From the NCBI GenBank assembly GCA_963693365.1, contig CAVNZM010000013.1:496001-560000 (forward strand): 64,000 bases of DNA, in the 5' to 3' direction. Below the pieces are notes generated by a model. It searched no databases. It was not told the DNA's origin and saw nothing but the letters and a program-made list of their open reading frames with translations. The translations under genes and the position numbers were made by a program. This DNA is from Amoebidium appalachense. Lineage: Eukaryota; Ichthyosporea. Position 1 is the stretch's first letter, and each line of letters opens with the position of its first letter. This document shows, piece after piece, positions 25,317 through 37,323 of the stretch.

Positions 25317-25816
25317 NNNNNNNNNNNNNNNNNNNNNNNNNNNNNNNNNNNNNNNNNNNNNNNNNNNNNNNNNNNNNNNNNNNNNNNNNNNNNNNNNNNN
25401 NNNNNNNNNNNNNNNNNNNNNNNNNNNNNNNNNNNNNNNNNNNNNNNNNNNNNNNNNNNNNNNNNNNNNNNNNNNNNNNNNNNNNNNNNNNNNNNNNNNN
25501 NNNNNNNNNNNNNNNNNNNNNNNNNNNNNNNNNNNNNNNNNNNNNNNNNNNNNNNNNNNNNNNNNNNNNNNNNNNNNNNNNNNNNNNNNNNNNNNNNNNN
25601 NNNNNNNNNNNNNNNNNNNNNNNNNNNNNNNNNNNNNNNNNNNNNNNNNNNNNNNNNNNNNNNNNNNNNNNNNNNNNNNNNNNNNNNNNNNNNNNNNNNN
25701 NNNNNNNNNNNNNNNNNNNNNNNNNNNNNNNNNNNNNNNNNNNNNNNNNNNNNNNNNNNNNNNNNNNNNNNNNNNNNNNNNNNNNNNNNNNNNNNNNNNN
25801 NNNNNNNNNNNNNNNN
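25317..25816. other. Assembly gap, exactly 500 N
   Basis: A run of 500 N, a conventional placeholder for a gap of unknown size. Composition changes across it, from GC-rich coding-like to AT-rich. Confidence 0.99.
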
Positions 25817-25848
25817 AATATTTATGTCAATAATTTCCACAAATAAAA

Positions 25849-26513
25849 CCTAGACTAGTCATAACGTGAGCCTCGTATGTGTAATATGTGTTGGGGGTGG
25901 TTTACTCGCGGCGGCCGCATATCTACCATGTACTATTTTATGTGTCAATGGTTTATTCAACTATGTTTGTTTTGCGAATTGCCGCGGTCTAACCAATCAC
26001 TAGACTAGTCATAACGTGTCCCTGCCGTTAACCTCAATAATAGGTTAGAAATTAGTGTCAAGGTTTACAGTTTCTTCGTGACTGTGTTCTTATGCCTTGC
26101 CGTGATCTATTGCGAGTGTTGGATCTATTGCTGTAGTGATCAGTCCATTATGATTGGTCTATCCGATATCTATTCTGATTTCCGACTGGTCGGAAATCAC
26201 ACATAGGTTTGACTTAGTGATTGCAGTTATATAAGCACATCTCAAAATAAATTCAGTTCAGTCGTGTCCCTGCCGTTAACCTCAATAATAGGTTAGAAAT
26301 TAGTGTCAAGGTTTACAGTTTCTTCGTGACTGTGTTCTTATGCCTTGCCGTGATCTATTGCGAGTGTTGGATCTATTGCCGCTGTAGTGATCAGTCCATT
26401 ATGATTGGTCTATCGGATATCTATTCTGATTTCCGACTGGTCGGAAATCACACATAGGTTTGACTTAGTGATTGCAGTTATATAAGCACATCTCAAAATA
26501 AATTCAGTTCAGT
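25849..26513. repeat. Tandem duplication of a 248-251-bp unit with TATA and palindrome
   Basis: Unit 1 (26015-26262) and unit 2 (26263-26513) are almost identical; unit 2 has an extra GCC and a few substitutions. Each contains a perfect 11-bp-arm palindrome ('tgatttccgac' TG 'gtcggaaatca'), a TATATAAG box and a terminal AAATAAATTCAGTTCAG. A 'tagactagtcataacgtg' motif occurs at about 25852 and 26001, before the first unit. The layout resembles a small LTR or promoter repeat, but no internal element is present. Confidence 0.8.
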
Positions 26514-26661
26514 TGTGTCTAAAGATTGATGTCTGTTCTGTACACTTCTCCGATCGGTTCCGTCTGTGTGTTTGTCTGTGTGTCTGTGGTGTTTTTACAC
26601 TGCACCACTGTGTCTCTGCTTCCCCGACATAGTCAGAATATTTATAAATTTTTTCACCCCA

Positions 26662-26692
<31 letters not shown>

Positions 26693-29250
26693 AAAAAAGT
26701 TACTACCCCCCTCCCCGTTTCAAACTCAAGAATCCCTTGCATGCGCCCAACCAGAATCATTGCCAGTCACGTGGGCGAGCGAGCATAGTGCCCAATACTA
26801 CATGTGCTACATGAACAATACTGCAGCGTGGCATCATTATGGACGGGTTTGTTGCACTGTGGCATCATGATCATGCGGCGCGCACGCACATGTACATGCA
26901 TGGACATACATCAGGTGTACAGTCATCATATTGGTTGTGCACATACACTGCACACGTCTGCCTGCGCGATGCATATGGCACATATACAGGTGCCGGCGAA
27001 ATACTGCCGTTAGCAATTCTTTGGACTGGATGTTTTTAGACAGTCATCATTATTATTATTAGTATGCGCACAGCATCTGCAGCATTCTTCTCTATTATAA
27101 TTTAACAGACACATAAATACCATGATCAGCAGGTCTGCTGAATACCTACGTATACTATCTACTATGTGGTCGGTACTCTTTTGGTCTCACGTCGTGGATG
27201 TTGAGAAAGGTGTATAAAACAACCAAATTTAGTAGGAATTTATAAACGGAATCGACTTTGCTGTGGTCCTGTAGCCGCGCAGGCCTGTGTTATAATTATA
27301 TGGTATAGTAATCAGACAGCACTGAGGGTGTGTTCTTGATTCTGATCATGAACCCCGGGGTTGGGGGGACTCAAGTTGTAGTTTTTATCCCCCCCCCCGC
27401 TCCCCCACCCCCCTCCCCTCCCCTTTGAACAGGTGGTCTGTTGGGTCCCCCTCCCCCCTCAGCCCTCCCCCCCCCCACCCCCCCCTTCCCCCTAGGCCTC
27501 CTCCCGGGGCGCCACCCCCAGGCCACCATGCATATGACTAGTATTTGTAATTAGATAACCCGGTGATCATATAACAGTAGTGCTATGATTTAGCAGTGGT
27601 AACCGTTAACATCATAGTATATCCCAAAAACCGTAACATTCAATTTGGAGCCTATTACTCGAACAGGACTCTTTGATCACCTGAAACTCAGGCGTGGCAC
27701 CATACAGGGATGACCACTGACTAGTCCAGTGTCGCCTAGGCCTGGGCGTAGATCAGATCTAGATCTATATCCCTCTAGCTAGCTCAATTGCAACGATCGT
27801 TGAGATTGTTCAGACAACTGCTTGCTATAGATTGCACATCTACCTTCGCAGTTCCGGACGTGTATCACAGGCTGATTCACAGAAGTACATACAGTGTGCT
27901 TTTCAAACTTATCGACACTTATAAAACGCGAGTTTCGTTTCAGGTAGAACATTTATAACTACACTTGAATCAAGACGCACATGCGCGCACATTCCAAGCA
28001 GCAGCCTGTAACTAACGTTATCACTCACTCGCGGTGAGGACAGTGCTCACTGCCGGCTAGCCCAGCATGCACATGGTTATGTCCATTTATGTACTGTAGG
28101 TCCTGTGGAACCTTCTGCCAGATTTGAAGATGGAGAATCGAGCAACTTACTCCTTACCCAACGACTCTTACTAAGTAGGTGACATGTCATATAATACTGA
28201 TTGTCACAGTTTTAAATTTGCTGAATGGCATATTTTTGCTGAGTCACGGGAAGTCTTAAGTTCATCGGATGACAAAATCGATGACGCAAGCGTTCCCGAA
28301 AAACGGACGAATCACAGCATGGTTTCGAGTTGCCGTGGACAAAATACATTCATGATTTGCTGCCAAAACTACGCATGTGCCTCGGACTCAGTTTGGGTAT
28401 CGCCGCTATTCGCGCAGGTAGGTTTGTCATTTCTCTTATCTTTATTATTTGGTCAAAAGCAACTTTTAGAAAAAAAATTCTAAAAACATTTCTCTTAAGA
28501 AATTTTTCTGTACAAATTTGCTGAATAATAAAGCATAATTACGAGGAAGCTGGAGTGGTTTTGTAACCTTTCAAACCGTTGAGAAAGCATGATTACGTAA
28601 TGTTTCACCCAGCAAACGCTTCACCAATAGATTGAAGCGTATTTGCTTTGCTTTTTGCCGAAAGCCGACATTTTTCCGAATCACCAATCAGCGTCTCTGG
28701 CCTCACCCAAAAGTTCAGGCGGCTAACACCGCAACGCCGCAGTGTGTGGAGTTCCTCAGCTGTTTGACCTACGCTGCAGTTTTCACGTGTATATGCAAAA
28801 CACTACTACCTGTAACATATAATACAGCTATATTAGCTACAGTGACAGAAGCATGAAGTTATAGTTGTAACCTATAGTTGTTGTATCATAGTTCAGACAA
28901 TCTGCTTATAGAAAATAGGTTGATGAGTACACGGCCAAGGCTTCTGGCAACCACGTATATAATTATTAGTTTGCATCACAAAGACGGAAGTCGAATATTC
29001 TAGCTAGCCGTTTTTGCAATAATCAACCAACCGAAGTTCTTACATTGACTTTTCGGAAAATCTATTTACCAAACATCCTCTAGATTATGCAGGTCTGCGT
29101 GCTTGCAGGCATGGTCATGCATCCCTGCATGTCTTTTTTCAAACTTAAACATACCACCTTTCTTCTCGAAACGCGAATGTTGGATCTCTTAGTCGGCAGC
29201 AAAGATCAGCGTTGAACTGAAACCCAAACACAACTCACATCAGACAGTTG
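26514..29250. other. Sparse region, no well-supported gene
   Basis: A poly-C to poly-A tract at 26661-26698 and a C-rich stretch at 27390-27500. Otherwise unique, AT-rich sequence. One segment (about 28270-28420) ends in a good donor GCGCAG|GTAGGT and reads IHDLLPKLRMCLGLSLGIAA in one frame, possibly an isolated exon. I could not connect it to others. Confidence 0.4.
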
Positions 29251-29252
29251 AA

Positions 29253-30290
29253 ATGGCCCGGCTGCTCTCTGCCACTTCGTCTCTCTGGCAGGACGCCATT
29301 AACGAACTCGCATGCTACCTGCTGCCTTCTTTACTCATCGTTTTCTGGCTACTTCGCGAACTAAACGACTCTCCCGTGGGATGTTTGCTGAGGTTTGTTC
29401 GCCTGTGTTTTGAGCCACCTGTGCTTGTGTGCAGACGAATTTTTTATGGCCCGGAAACTCAACCTTTGTACACACTACACAGTTCTTTTTCCTCAACTAT
29501 CCGTATGCAAACTGAAACAGAATCGGGAGTTACTGCAAATACGCAGAAAAACGAAGAGCTTGTAAACGTGTTGAGGCGCCACAAGGTGAAATTCGGCAAG
29601 AGCGGCCCGATGCAGCGGCTACAATTTAAGTGGAGAATAGCGGTAGTAGACGACAGCATTATGCAGATGAGATGCCTTCGCGCCGCCCAGCCAGACAGTT
29701 TTTGTGCGTTACCAGACAACGTTACACCCACCACCACTTCTGACTTTCCGAACACTAAAATTCTTAAACCTACGACACCTACGGCGTTCGACGAGTGCGA
29801 AACTTCATCTAATGTATCAGCAAGTCCGGAAGTAAATTCGGATGCTGTTTTGCAGGAAGTGGAAATTGAATGCCCGAGAAGCCCCAATATGGGCGTGAAT
29901 AGTGCCCGACCCGGAGTGCCTCAGAGTGAACGGGAATCATCTGCCGATTCACTGTGTGCACCCAGTGCGAACAGTACCAGTGCAAGTAGTGATTCCATTG
30001 TACTTACGAGCTCAGCCCCGCTAAGTTCGGTATTTGACTACGAGGGGTGTGCGATTACAGATGAGAAGAAGGAGGAGGAGAAGGGCACGAATGTCCATGC
30101 ATTTGATGATGAGGATTCTCTAAGTTTGGTGTTGGATATTTTGGAGCACGGATATCACGGTGGGAAGTTGGTGGTGGATGTTGGGCAGTCCATTAGGAAA
30201 AAGAGTGTGCTGCGTTTCTTTAAGGGGAAGGGGAAGAAATTGAACACCCACCGCAGGCAGGCTGTAACGACTACTACCGTAGAGTGCTAA
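29253..30290 (+). CDS. Single-exon membrane-anchored protein of unknown function (345 aa)
   Basis: The ATG at 29253 is in good context (TTGAAATGG). An N-terminal hydrophobic segment (YLLPSLLIVFWLL, about residues 22-34) suggests a signal anchor. Residues about 85-140 are basic and look folded (LQFKWRIAVVDDSIMQMR). The middle is Ser/Thr/Pro-rich and probably disordered. The C terminus returns to order (SLSLVLDILEHGYHGGKL), then ends with a basic patch (RKKSVLRFFKGKGKK). Codon use is balanced over the whole length and the frame is clean without homopolymer breaks. An AATAAA lies 415 bp downstream. I recognise no family. Confidence 0.65.
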   Translation: MARLLSATSSLWQDAINELACYLLPSLLIVFWLLRELNDSPVGCLLRFVRLCFEPPVLVCRRIFYGPETQPLYTLHSSFSSTIRMQTETESGVTANTQKNEELVNVLRRHKVKFGKSGPMQRLQFKWRIAVVDDSIMQMRCLRAAQPDSFCALPDNVTPTTTSDFPNTKILKPTTPTAFDECETSSNVSASPEVNSDAVLQEVEIECPRSPNMGVNSARPGVPQSERESSADSLCAPSANSTSASSDSIVLTSSAPLSSVFDYEGCAITDEKKEEEKGTNVHAFDDEDSLSLVLDILEHGYHGGKLVVDVGQSIRKKSVLRFFKGKGKKLNTHRRQAVTTTTVEC

Positions 30291-30424
30291 AAATAGGCAC
30301 TGGGTTTTTCTATTTTTTTGGCATGTATGCCCTTGTGCTTCGAGCGCATGTACGGACAGACTCTACCGTGTACAATAGTTGGTGTATTTCAGCATGAATG
30401 AACCTTTTTTTTTTTTTTTTTTTT

Positions 30425-30837
30425 AGAGGAGGGGAGGAGAGAGTGGGGGGGGGGGGGGGGGGGGGGGGGAGTAGGGAGTAATATCCTCAGTCAACCTGTG
30501 CTTTTATCATTTTCAAAAATGAGCCTACTTCTTGAATGGCAAAAGAGACGCTGTGTATTTTAAGACTCAATAATGCTGCCTGCTGCTACATTTTTTACCA
30601 ACCTTTTAGTTTTCAAGTGTTGTGTTGTTTTCGAGTGGTAGCGGAAACAAATCTCAATAGTTCCATACGATAAGGCATGGTTGCTGGTCAGCCAACATTA
30701 TGAACAATAAAACTGTGAACATGACTCTGAAGTTTCCGGATGTGTGTGTGTGTGTCATCGGGGGGAGAAGGGGGTGAGGGTGGGGGGAGGGGGGGTTTGG
30801 CGGGGCGGGGAAGGGGGGGTTGGGCGGGGCGGGGCGG

Positions 30838-30884
<47 letters not shown>

Positions 30885-32050
30885 CTTAAGCTTGGCAAGT
30901 TGGGTATGTGTGTGTGCGTGTGCATTCAGTCCCTCTTAAGTACACCATTGCAATATTAACGCCTATAAAACTATGTGTTCTGCTTGTTTGCTTGTATGGG
31001 CCGGACAGATCATATGAAGATCAGCTGCCATATCATCTAAGGCCTTCTAAAAGGGTGAATTTATTTGAGGTATATTCCGGATGATAGTCCAAATCAATGA
31101 CGTCACCTATGTATTCACTTGGCGCCCGAGTCCGTTGTGTTTGAATAGTCGGAGACTACGCTTTTGCGTTATTTAGGGCACTGCCTACAGACATGTACAT
31201 GTTTAGACACCATATTCCTACTTTCGTAGTTTCTTTCGTTGCAGTCATAGCTGGTGGGGGGGGGGGGGGGGGGGGGGGAGGGATGTGCTGTTTATTAACG
31301 ACATGTAGGTGAGCTATGATGAGATGTCGGCACCAAGGTCAACAGTACTTCCACCCAACAAGATATACAAGTACAAATCGATGTTACACTTATATCATAC
31401 AGATTTTTATGTGGAGATATAACGTATCAGATAGACATCGTATGTGGAGATTTTCTTTATTTTTTATTTTTATTTTATTTTTTATTTTTTATTTTTTATT
31501 TTGTATTTTTTAACCCCCATGTCAAATCCTGATTAATCTTTTTACAAAAATCAGGATTGCGGCGCTTCCCCTGCCTTATGGTGAAGCGGAAAAATATAGA
31601 TTAGGTAGAAGAAAACATGCTGTTGGTAATTACAAACATGCCCGAATATTTTTTTTTTCATATTTATGTCTATTTTTTATGGTTTATTATGCGCGATCAT
31701 GAAGGGGTGCACGGTTTATTTTAAGTTAATCAACAGCATGCTTAGGTTAATATCAAGATCCGCGCCGTGATCAACGCAACCGTGTGCCCGGGACCACACG
31801 TGACGTACAGTGCCCGGCACGTACGTACGCGTACGCGTATCTATCTATGGTGTGCTGCAGGCCGTTTATATGTTATGCTTGTGTTTTCATGATGTGCATA
31901 TGTCTGCTTGCGGCTGTACGTACACATGTATGTGTGTGTGTGCATGTACGTAGATATGACCGGCGGTGGGCGGTGGGTGCACACAATGTCATGTTGGTGT
32001 GCCAGTGTATGACATTGTATGTGCACGGTGTATGTTTGCACATGCCATTG

Positions 32051-32094
<44 letters not shown>

Positions 32095-32235
32095 CGTGTG
32101 TGTGTGTGTACACGTGTGCCACAGTGTGTGTGTGTGTGGGAGGGGGAGGGGGGGCGGTCGGTGTGTGTGTGTGTGTGTGTGTGTGTGCACACGTGTGTGT
32201 GTAGTGTGTGTGCGGCGCCCTTACGTTTGAATACA
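30425..32235. repeat. Poly-G tracts and (GT)n; otherwise no gene
   Basis: T(16) then poly-G at 30406-30469, G-rich 30764-30884 with 44 G at 30841-30884, and poly-G at 31256-31278. A T/ATTTT-rich run lies at 31452-31510 and GT-rich sequence at 31930-32210. The stretch between shows no open frame with protein-like composition. Confidence 0.75.
30706..30711 (+). terminator. Polyadenylation signal AATAAA
   Basis: AATAAA in 'gaacaataaaactgtg', about 415 bp after the stop at 30290, followed by GT-rich sequence (30740-30755). It is the likely 3' end of the gene at 29253. Confidence 0.5.
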
Positions 32236-33500
32236 TAGGCGGGTCCGGACATCTGTGTGATTGGCTGGCGGCTAAAGACCAATTTCCAGAGTGGGGGTAA
32301 ATGGTTTTGATTGATGTGGGCGCAGGATGTATCTCTTTAGCGCTCCATAACTAGGAAACAAATGAAGGGAAAACACTCACAGAAAGTGTTTGTCTTCACC
32401 TGTGTGTCCTCTTTATATATACCAACAGCATTCCTGCACTAGCCAATGAAAGCAAACGGTAAGAGTATATACTGATATATAGCCACTTAGCGCTACAAGC
32501 GGCTTAGCCGCACCGCGGCGCCCAGCGCTTGCAGTACTTAAGTAGTGTTCCACTAAAGGTACTAACTATGTTCAAAACTTAGTAAATATAATAAAAAAAT
32601 GTTTTATTGAAAAATAGTGTATTAAAGTTAGCTTTCTATAGGTATTACAGCGCTTTTAACAAGTTCTTGTTTTCCGCCTTGCTTCATTCTGATTGGTTGT
32701 CACACCACGGGGTTTCCCGATTGTTCTTCGAATGACATTTGCTATCACTATCAGACAGTTCTCCAATATCAGAACAGAAAACGGTCTCTACCCAGATGGC
32801 CAGATGTCCAGGTCAAATTCAGTGTGTGGAAAAAGGTGGATAAAACGGGATAAAACGGTGAGCAAAATGATCTGGCCATCTGGCCATGTGGCCATGGAAT
32901 CTCTATATCTAAAAATAGCTGCCACTGCGCCGGGGCGTGGTTCCGGGAGGCAGGGGAGGCAGGGGGGGCACACGTGCAGGGGAGGCAGGGGGGACACTCA
33001 CTGCCACCACTGGGGGCCGTGGTTCCGGCAGCAGGGGGGGCACACGTGCAGGGGAGGCAGGGGGGACACTCACTGCCACCACTGGGGGCCGTGGTTCCGG
33101 CAGCAGGGGGGGCACACGTGCAGGGGAGGCAGGGGGTCGGGGGAGGCACACGTGCACAGGAGGCTGGGGAGAGTGGGGGAACCATGGCTATCCCCCATGT
33201 ATGGCTGAGTTAAGACCATTTGTTCATGTAGCACGATCTTCTAGCATGCACGTGTTGGAATGCCACCACTGGGGGGCCTGGTTCCGGCAGGCAGGGGGGC
33301 AGGGGGGCCACCCAGTGTGTGGGTGTGCATGTGGCAGGGGAGCAGGGGGGCAGGGGGGCAGGGGGGCAGGGGAGCTGGGGGGCAGGGGGGCAGGGGGGCA
33401 GGGGGGCAGGGGAGCTGGGGGGCAGGGGGGCTGGGGGAGACTGGCATGCCACTCACGGGGAGGATAGTGTATGTTGGCACGTGTGGGTGTGTGGGTGGTT
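32236..33500. repeat. Unique DNA then G-rich minisatellites
   Basis: 32236-32930 is unique and shows no convincing gene. At 32935-33165 a 77-bp unit ('ggggccgtggttccggcagc', 'gggcacacgtgcaggggagg') occurs about three times. A second array of GGCAGGGG and GGAGCTGG units fills 33288-33440. Confidence 0.75.
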
Positions 33501-33503
33501 TTT

Positions 33504-33986
33504 TTATTTGGGCTTGTGCTTATGGCAATGGGTCGTAGATTTCACCCTGTTTTTGCAGGGATTGCCAGCCTTGGTTTTGCCCTGGCAGTACCCATTTTCC
33601 CTGCCCACACCCACCGCTGCAGCTGCAACCGGTGGCTGTGGTGCACCCATGGGTGGATCCGGAGTGGACACAGTCAGCGCGGGTACCCCGGTGCGCTCGG
33701 TGCGAGGGCGCTGCATTTCTGCGACTGTAAAGGCGGCCAGGAGGTCGTCCAGCAGGAGGTTTGCATGAGCATAGTCCCCGGCCTTGTGGGTGTGGAGGAT
33801 GTTGATGGTGTTGTCGCTGTAGAGGAGGACACCGGTGGCAGGGGCAAAGCATACCCAGGGCTTGAAGCCGTCCTTGTGGTGTGGGCATGTTTTCTTTTTG
33901 TTTTTGCACTGGGCTTTTTTTGAGGGTGCAAATGCAGGGCATCGTTCGGGGTCAACCGAATCGGGGCGCAAAAGTGCGTCTCCCAT
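33504..33986 (-). CDS. Small Cys/His zinc-cluster protein, giant-virus/DUF5763-like
   Basis: The best-context ATG is at 33986 (AGAAATGGG), giving about 160 residues; an in-frame ATG at 34082 would add 32. Two metal-binding clusters flank a central domain. The N-terminal one is CPAFAPSKKAQC with CPHH. The C-terminal one is CQGKTKAGNPCKNRVKSTTH with CHKH. The latter matches the short C-x-G-x-TK-x-G-x2-C-x-N motif found in giant-virus and some plant proteins. The middle (PWVCFAPATGVLLYSDN) is folded-looking. It is intronless. Its role is unknown; nucleic-acid binding is a guess. It is a possible member of the virus-derived gene set in this window. Confidence 0.5.
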   Translation of the reverse strand: MGDALLRPDSVDPERCPAFAPSKKAQCKNKKKTCPHHKDGFKPWVCFAPATGVLLYSDNTINILHTHKAGDYAHANLLLDDLLAAFTVAEMQRPRTERTGVPALTVSTPDPPMGAPQPPVAAAAVGVGRENGYCQGKTKAGNPCKNRVKSTTHCHKHKPK

Positions 33987-34290
33987 TTCTAGTGTTTTGT
34001 TTTGGTGTGCACTGTTCTTGGATTGGGGTGAAGCGAGACAAAAAGTAAAAGCGAGTACTTTTTGTTGACTGGTTGATGGCATATCAATCAATCTCTTGGT
34101 GCCAAACCACTGACCAATCACATGGGTGTATTCACGAATTCCAATCTAAATTCGGCATCTGGAGAGAGGGGTACTGGTAAAACACAAGAGCAACACGGCA
34201 TCAAGAGTTTGTACCACAGGCAAGATCTCAGAGAGGTCACTTTTGGGGTGTAACACGTCGGATACTGAAAGTTTTGTGAGGTACACGTAC

Positions 34291-34563
34291 ATGTTCGACA
34301 GCACGGTCACCACAGGCATTCTTTATGTGATATCTATATGCAGTGTCATTGCAAATATACACTGGTACAATTTAATGAAGTCCGAACCGAATGCTGGAGA
34401 GAAAGTGAACAAAATGTATCTGGTGTACGTCAGCGCTGCTATTGTCCTCACATGTTTATTGGTTACACCATTGATGTATGCAGTCATATACTATTTCAAT
34501 AAGAAGACGGGTGCTGCGGAGTACGACACCACTCTGAGACAAACAAGTCACTCGGACTTTTAA
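34291..34563 (+). CDS. Small two-TM protein (90 aa), unknown
   Basis: The ATG at 34291 is followed by a hydrophobic segment (TTGILYVISICSVIANI), a charged loop (NLMKSEPNAGEKVNK) and a second hydrophobic segment (VYVSAAIVLTCLLVTPL). A short polar tail (TLRQTSHSDF) ends at the stop. The frame extends upstream without an ATG, so an earlier exon is possible. A minisatellite starts 20 bp after the stop. No family recognised. Confidence 0.45.
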   Translation: MFDSTVTTGILYVISICSVIANIHWYNLMKSEPNAGEKVNKMYLVYVSAAIVLTCLLVTPLMYAVIYYFNKKTGAAEYDTTLRQTSHSDF

Positions 34564-34585
34564 TTCAATTAACACACCGCGCTAC

Positions 34586-34975
34586 AAAAGTGGAGTACAC
34601 GACAATCACAGCGCCAGCGCTGATACAAAAGTGGAGTACACGCCAGCGCTGATACAAAAGTGGAGTACCGCCAGCGCTGATACAAAAGTGGAGTACCGCC
34701 AGCGCTGATACAAAAGTGGAGTACCGCCAGCGCTGATACAAAAGTGGAGTACACGACAATCACAGCGCCAGCGCTGATACAAAAGTGGAGTACACGCCAG
34801 CGCTGATACAAAAGTGGAGTACCGCCAGCGCTGATACAAAAGTGGAGTACCGCCAGCGCTGATACAAAAGTGGAGTACCGCCAGCGCTGATACAAAAGTG
34901 GAGTACACGACAATCACAGCGCCAGCGCTGATACAAAAGTGGAGTACACGCCAGCGCTGATACAAAAAGCAATAA
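34586..34975. repeat. 27-bp minisatellite with higher-order structure
   Basis: About 13 units of 'gccagcgctgatacaaaag' plus 'tggagtac'. At regular positions the linker is replaced by 'cacgacaatcacagc' (34598, 34752, 34906), giving a higher-order period of about 154 bp. The units contain the AGCGCT palindrome. Confidence 0.9.
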
Positions 34976-35119
34976 GCATGGTACTCCACACCACACGTGC
35001 ACCGACCCGAAAACACGAAAATAAACACACAACGACAGCGCTGCACGGCCGATACAGTTACTTTGCATACCATTGGCCCGGGCTGGGATGAACGAGTAAC
35101 ACTGCTAGTGCATGCAGGG

Positions 35120-36915
35120 AATACAGAGCAGGAAGAGAGAAATGGTGCTAGTGCATGTGGGTGGTGGGGGACTCTTTGAATGTGTGCATGGCATGGGGAT
35201 TGAAGGACTTAGACGTGCATGCATGAAGGGGGGAGGGGAGGGGGGGGGGTGGGAGGGGGGGATAGAGAGCAGGAAGAGAGAAATGGTGCTAGTGCATGTG
35301 GGTGGTGGGGGACTCTCTGAATGTGTGCATGGCATGGGGATTGAAGGACTTAGACGTGCATGCATGAAGGGGGGAGGGGAGGGGGGGGTGGGGGGTGCAT
35401 GCATGAAGGGGGGAGGGGAGGGGGGGGGTGGGGGGTGCATGCATGAAGGGGGGAGGGGAGGGGGGGGGGGATATAGAGCAGGAAGAGAGAAATGGTGCTA
35501 GTGCATGTGGGTGGTGGGGGACTCTTTGAATGTGTGCATGGCATGGGGATTGAAGGACTTAGACGTGCATGCATGAAGGGGGGAGGGGAGGGGGGGGGGG
35601 ATATAGAGCAGGAAGAGAGAAATGGTGCTAGTGCATGTGGGTGGTGGGGGACTCTTTGAATGTGTGCATGGCATGGGGATTGAAGGACTTAGACGTGCAT
35701 GCATGAAGGGGGGAGGGGAGGGGGGGGGGGTGGGAGGGGGGGATAGAGAGCAGGAAGAGAGAAATGGTGCTAGTGCATGTGGGTGGTGGGGGACTCTTTG
35801 AATGTGTGCATGGCATGGGGATTGAAGGACTTAGACGTGCATGCATGAAGGGGGGAGGGGAGGGGGGGGGGGGGTGGGAGGGGGGATAGAGAGCAGGAAG
35901 AGAGAAATGGTGCTAGTGCATGTGGGTGGTGGGGGACTCTTTGAATGTGTGCATGGCATGGGGATTGAAGGACTTAGACGTGCATGCATGAAGGGGGGAG
36001 GGGAGGGGGGGGGGGGTGGGAGGGGGGATAGAGAGCAGGAAGAGAGAAATGGTGCTAGTGCATGTGGGTGGTGGGGGACTCTTTGAATGTGTGCATGGCA
36101 TGGGGATTGAAGGACTTAGACGTGCATGCATGAAGGGGGGAGGGGAGGGGGGGGGGATATAGAGCAGGAAGAGAGAAATGGTGCTAGTGCATGTGGGTGG
36201 TGGGGGACTCTTTGAATGTGTGCATGGCATGGGGATTGAAGGACTTAGACGTGCATGCATGAAGGGGGGAGGGGAGGGGGGGGGGGGGGGGGGATATAGA
36301 GCAGGAAGAGAGAAATGGTGCTAGTGCATGTGGGTGGTGGGGGACTCTTTGAGTGTGTGCATGGCATGGGGATTGAAGGACTTAGACGTGCATGCATGAA
36401 GGGGGGAGGGGAGGGGGGGGGGTGGGGGGGGGGATATAGAGCAGGAAGAGAGAAATGGTGCTAGTGCATGTGGGTGGTGGGGACTCTTTGAGTGTGTGCA
36501 TGGCATGGGGATTGAAGGACTTAGACGTGCATGCATGAAGGGGGGAGGGGAGGGGGGGGGGGGGGGGGGGGGGGGATATAGAGCAGGAAGAGAGAAATGG
36601 TGCTAGTGCATGTGGGTGGTGGGGGACTCTTTGAATGTGTGCATGGCATGGGGATTGAAGGACTTAGACGTGCATGCATGAAGGGGGAAGGGGAGGGGGG
36701 GGGGTGGGGGGGGGATATAGAGCAGGAAGAGAGAAATGGTGCTAGTGCATGTGGGTGGTGGGGGACTCTTTGAGTGTGTGCATGGCATGGGGATTGAAGG
36801 ACTTAGACGTGCATGCATGAAGGGGGGAGGGGGGATACAGAGCAGGAAGAGAGAAATATTGCTAGTGCATGTGGGTGGTGGGACTCTTTGAGTGTGTGAA
36901 GGACTTAGACGTGCA
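35120..36915. repeat. Minisatellite, about 130-bp unit, 13 copies
   Basis: Thirteen copies of a unit containing 'gagcaggaagagagaaatgg', 'gtgctagtgcatgtgggtgg', 'gaatgtgtgcatggcatggg' and 'acttagacgtgcatgcatga', each followed by a G-rich tail of variable length. The unique part is almost invariant and the G tail varies from about 10 to 35 bases. The last copy (36841) has lost part of the unit. Open frames across it are repeat artefacts. Confidence 0.95.
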
Positions 36916-36999
36916 TCACGTCTGTGTATACAAGCATGTGGGGTAAGCACAGATTCAGATAACACTGGATTTCTTTTTATAAAATCCATCTCCAACCGA

Positions 37000-37088
37000 T
37001 TGTAAAAAGAAATCCCAAAACTTCTACCTATACATTATACAGAAACCGTAGGCTCTGCCATGTAACATAGTCGAAGCCCCCCCCCCCC

Positions 37089-37126
<38 letters not shown>

Positions 37127-37234
37127 AAAAAAAACAAAAACAAAAAAAAAACAATGCTTTCAAGTCTATATTTTTCCAGATTTCACACGGCATCACTCCC
37201 ACGTCCTAGGCTCTGCCATGTAACATAGTCGAAG

Positions 37235-37266
<32 letters not shown>

Positions 37267-37318
37267 ACCCCCCCCACCCCCCACAAAAAAAAAACAAAAC
37301 AAAAAAAACACACACAAA
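37000..37318. repeat. Duplicated segment ending in poly-C to poly-A
   Basis: 'aggctctgccatgtaacata' followed by 'gtcgaagccccc' occurs at 37049 and 37208. Each copy leads into poly-C and then an A-rich run with C interruptions. This is the 3' flank of the minus-strand coiled-coil gene. Confidence 0.85.
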
Positions 37319-37323
37319 GTCTT

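Noticed and set aside
28184-28483. Open frames in three phases around a good splice donor at about 28419
   Set aside because: Two frames look protein-like, neither has a recognised domain and no matching acceptor exon was found, so I mention it only as a possible exon.
34586-36915. Regularly spaced repeats that might suggest a CRISPR array
   Set aside because: The units are tandem with no unique spacers, lie in a eukaryotic genome and have no cas genes; they are minisatellites.
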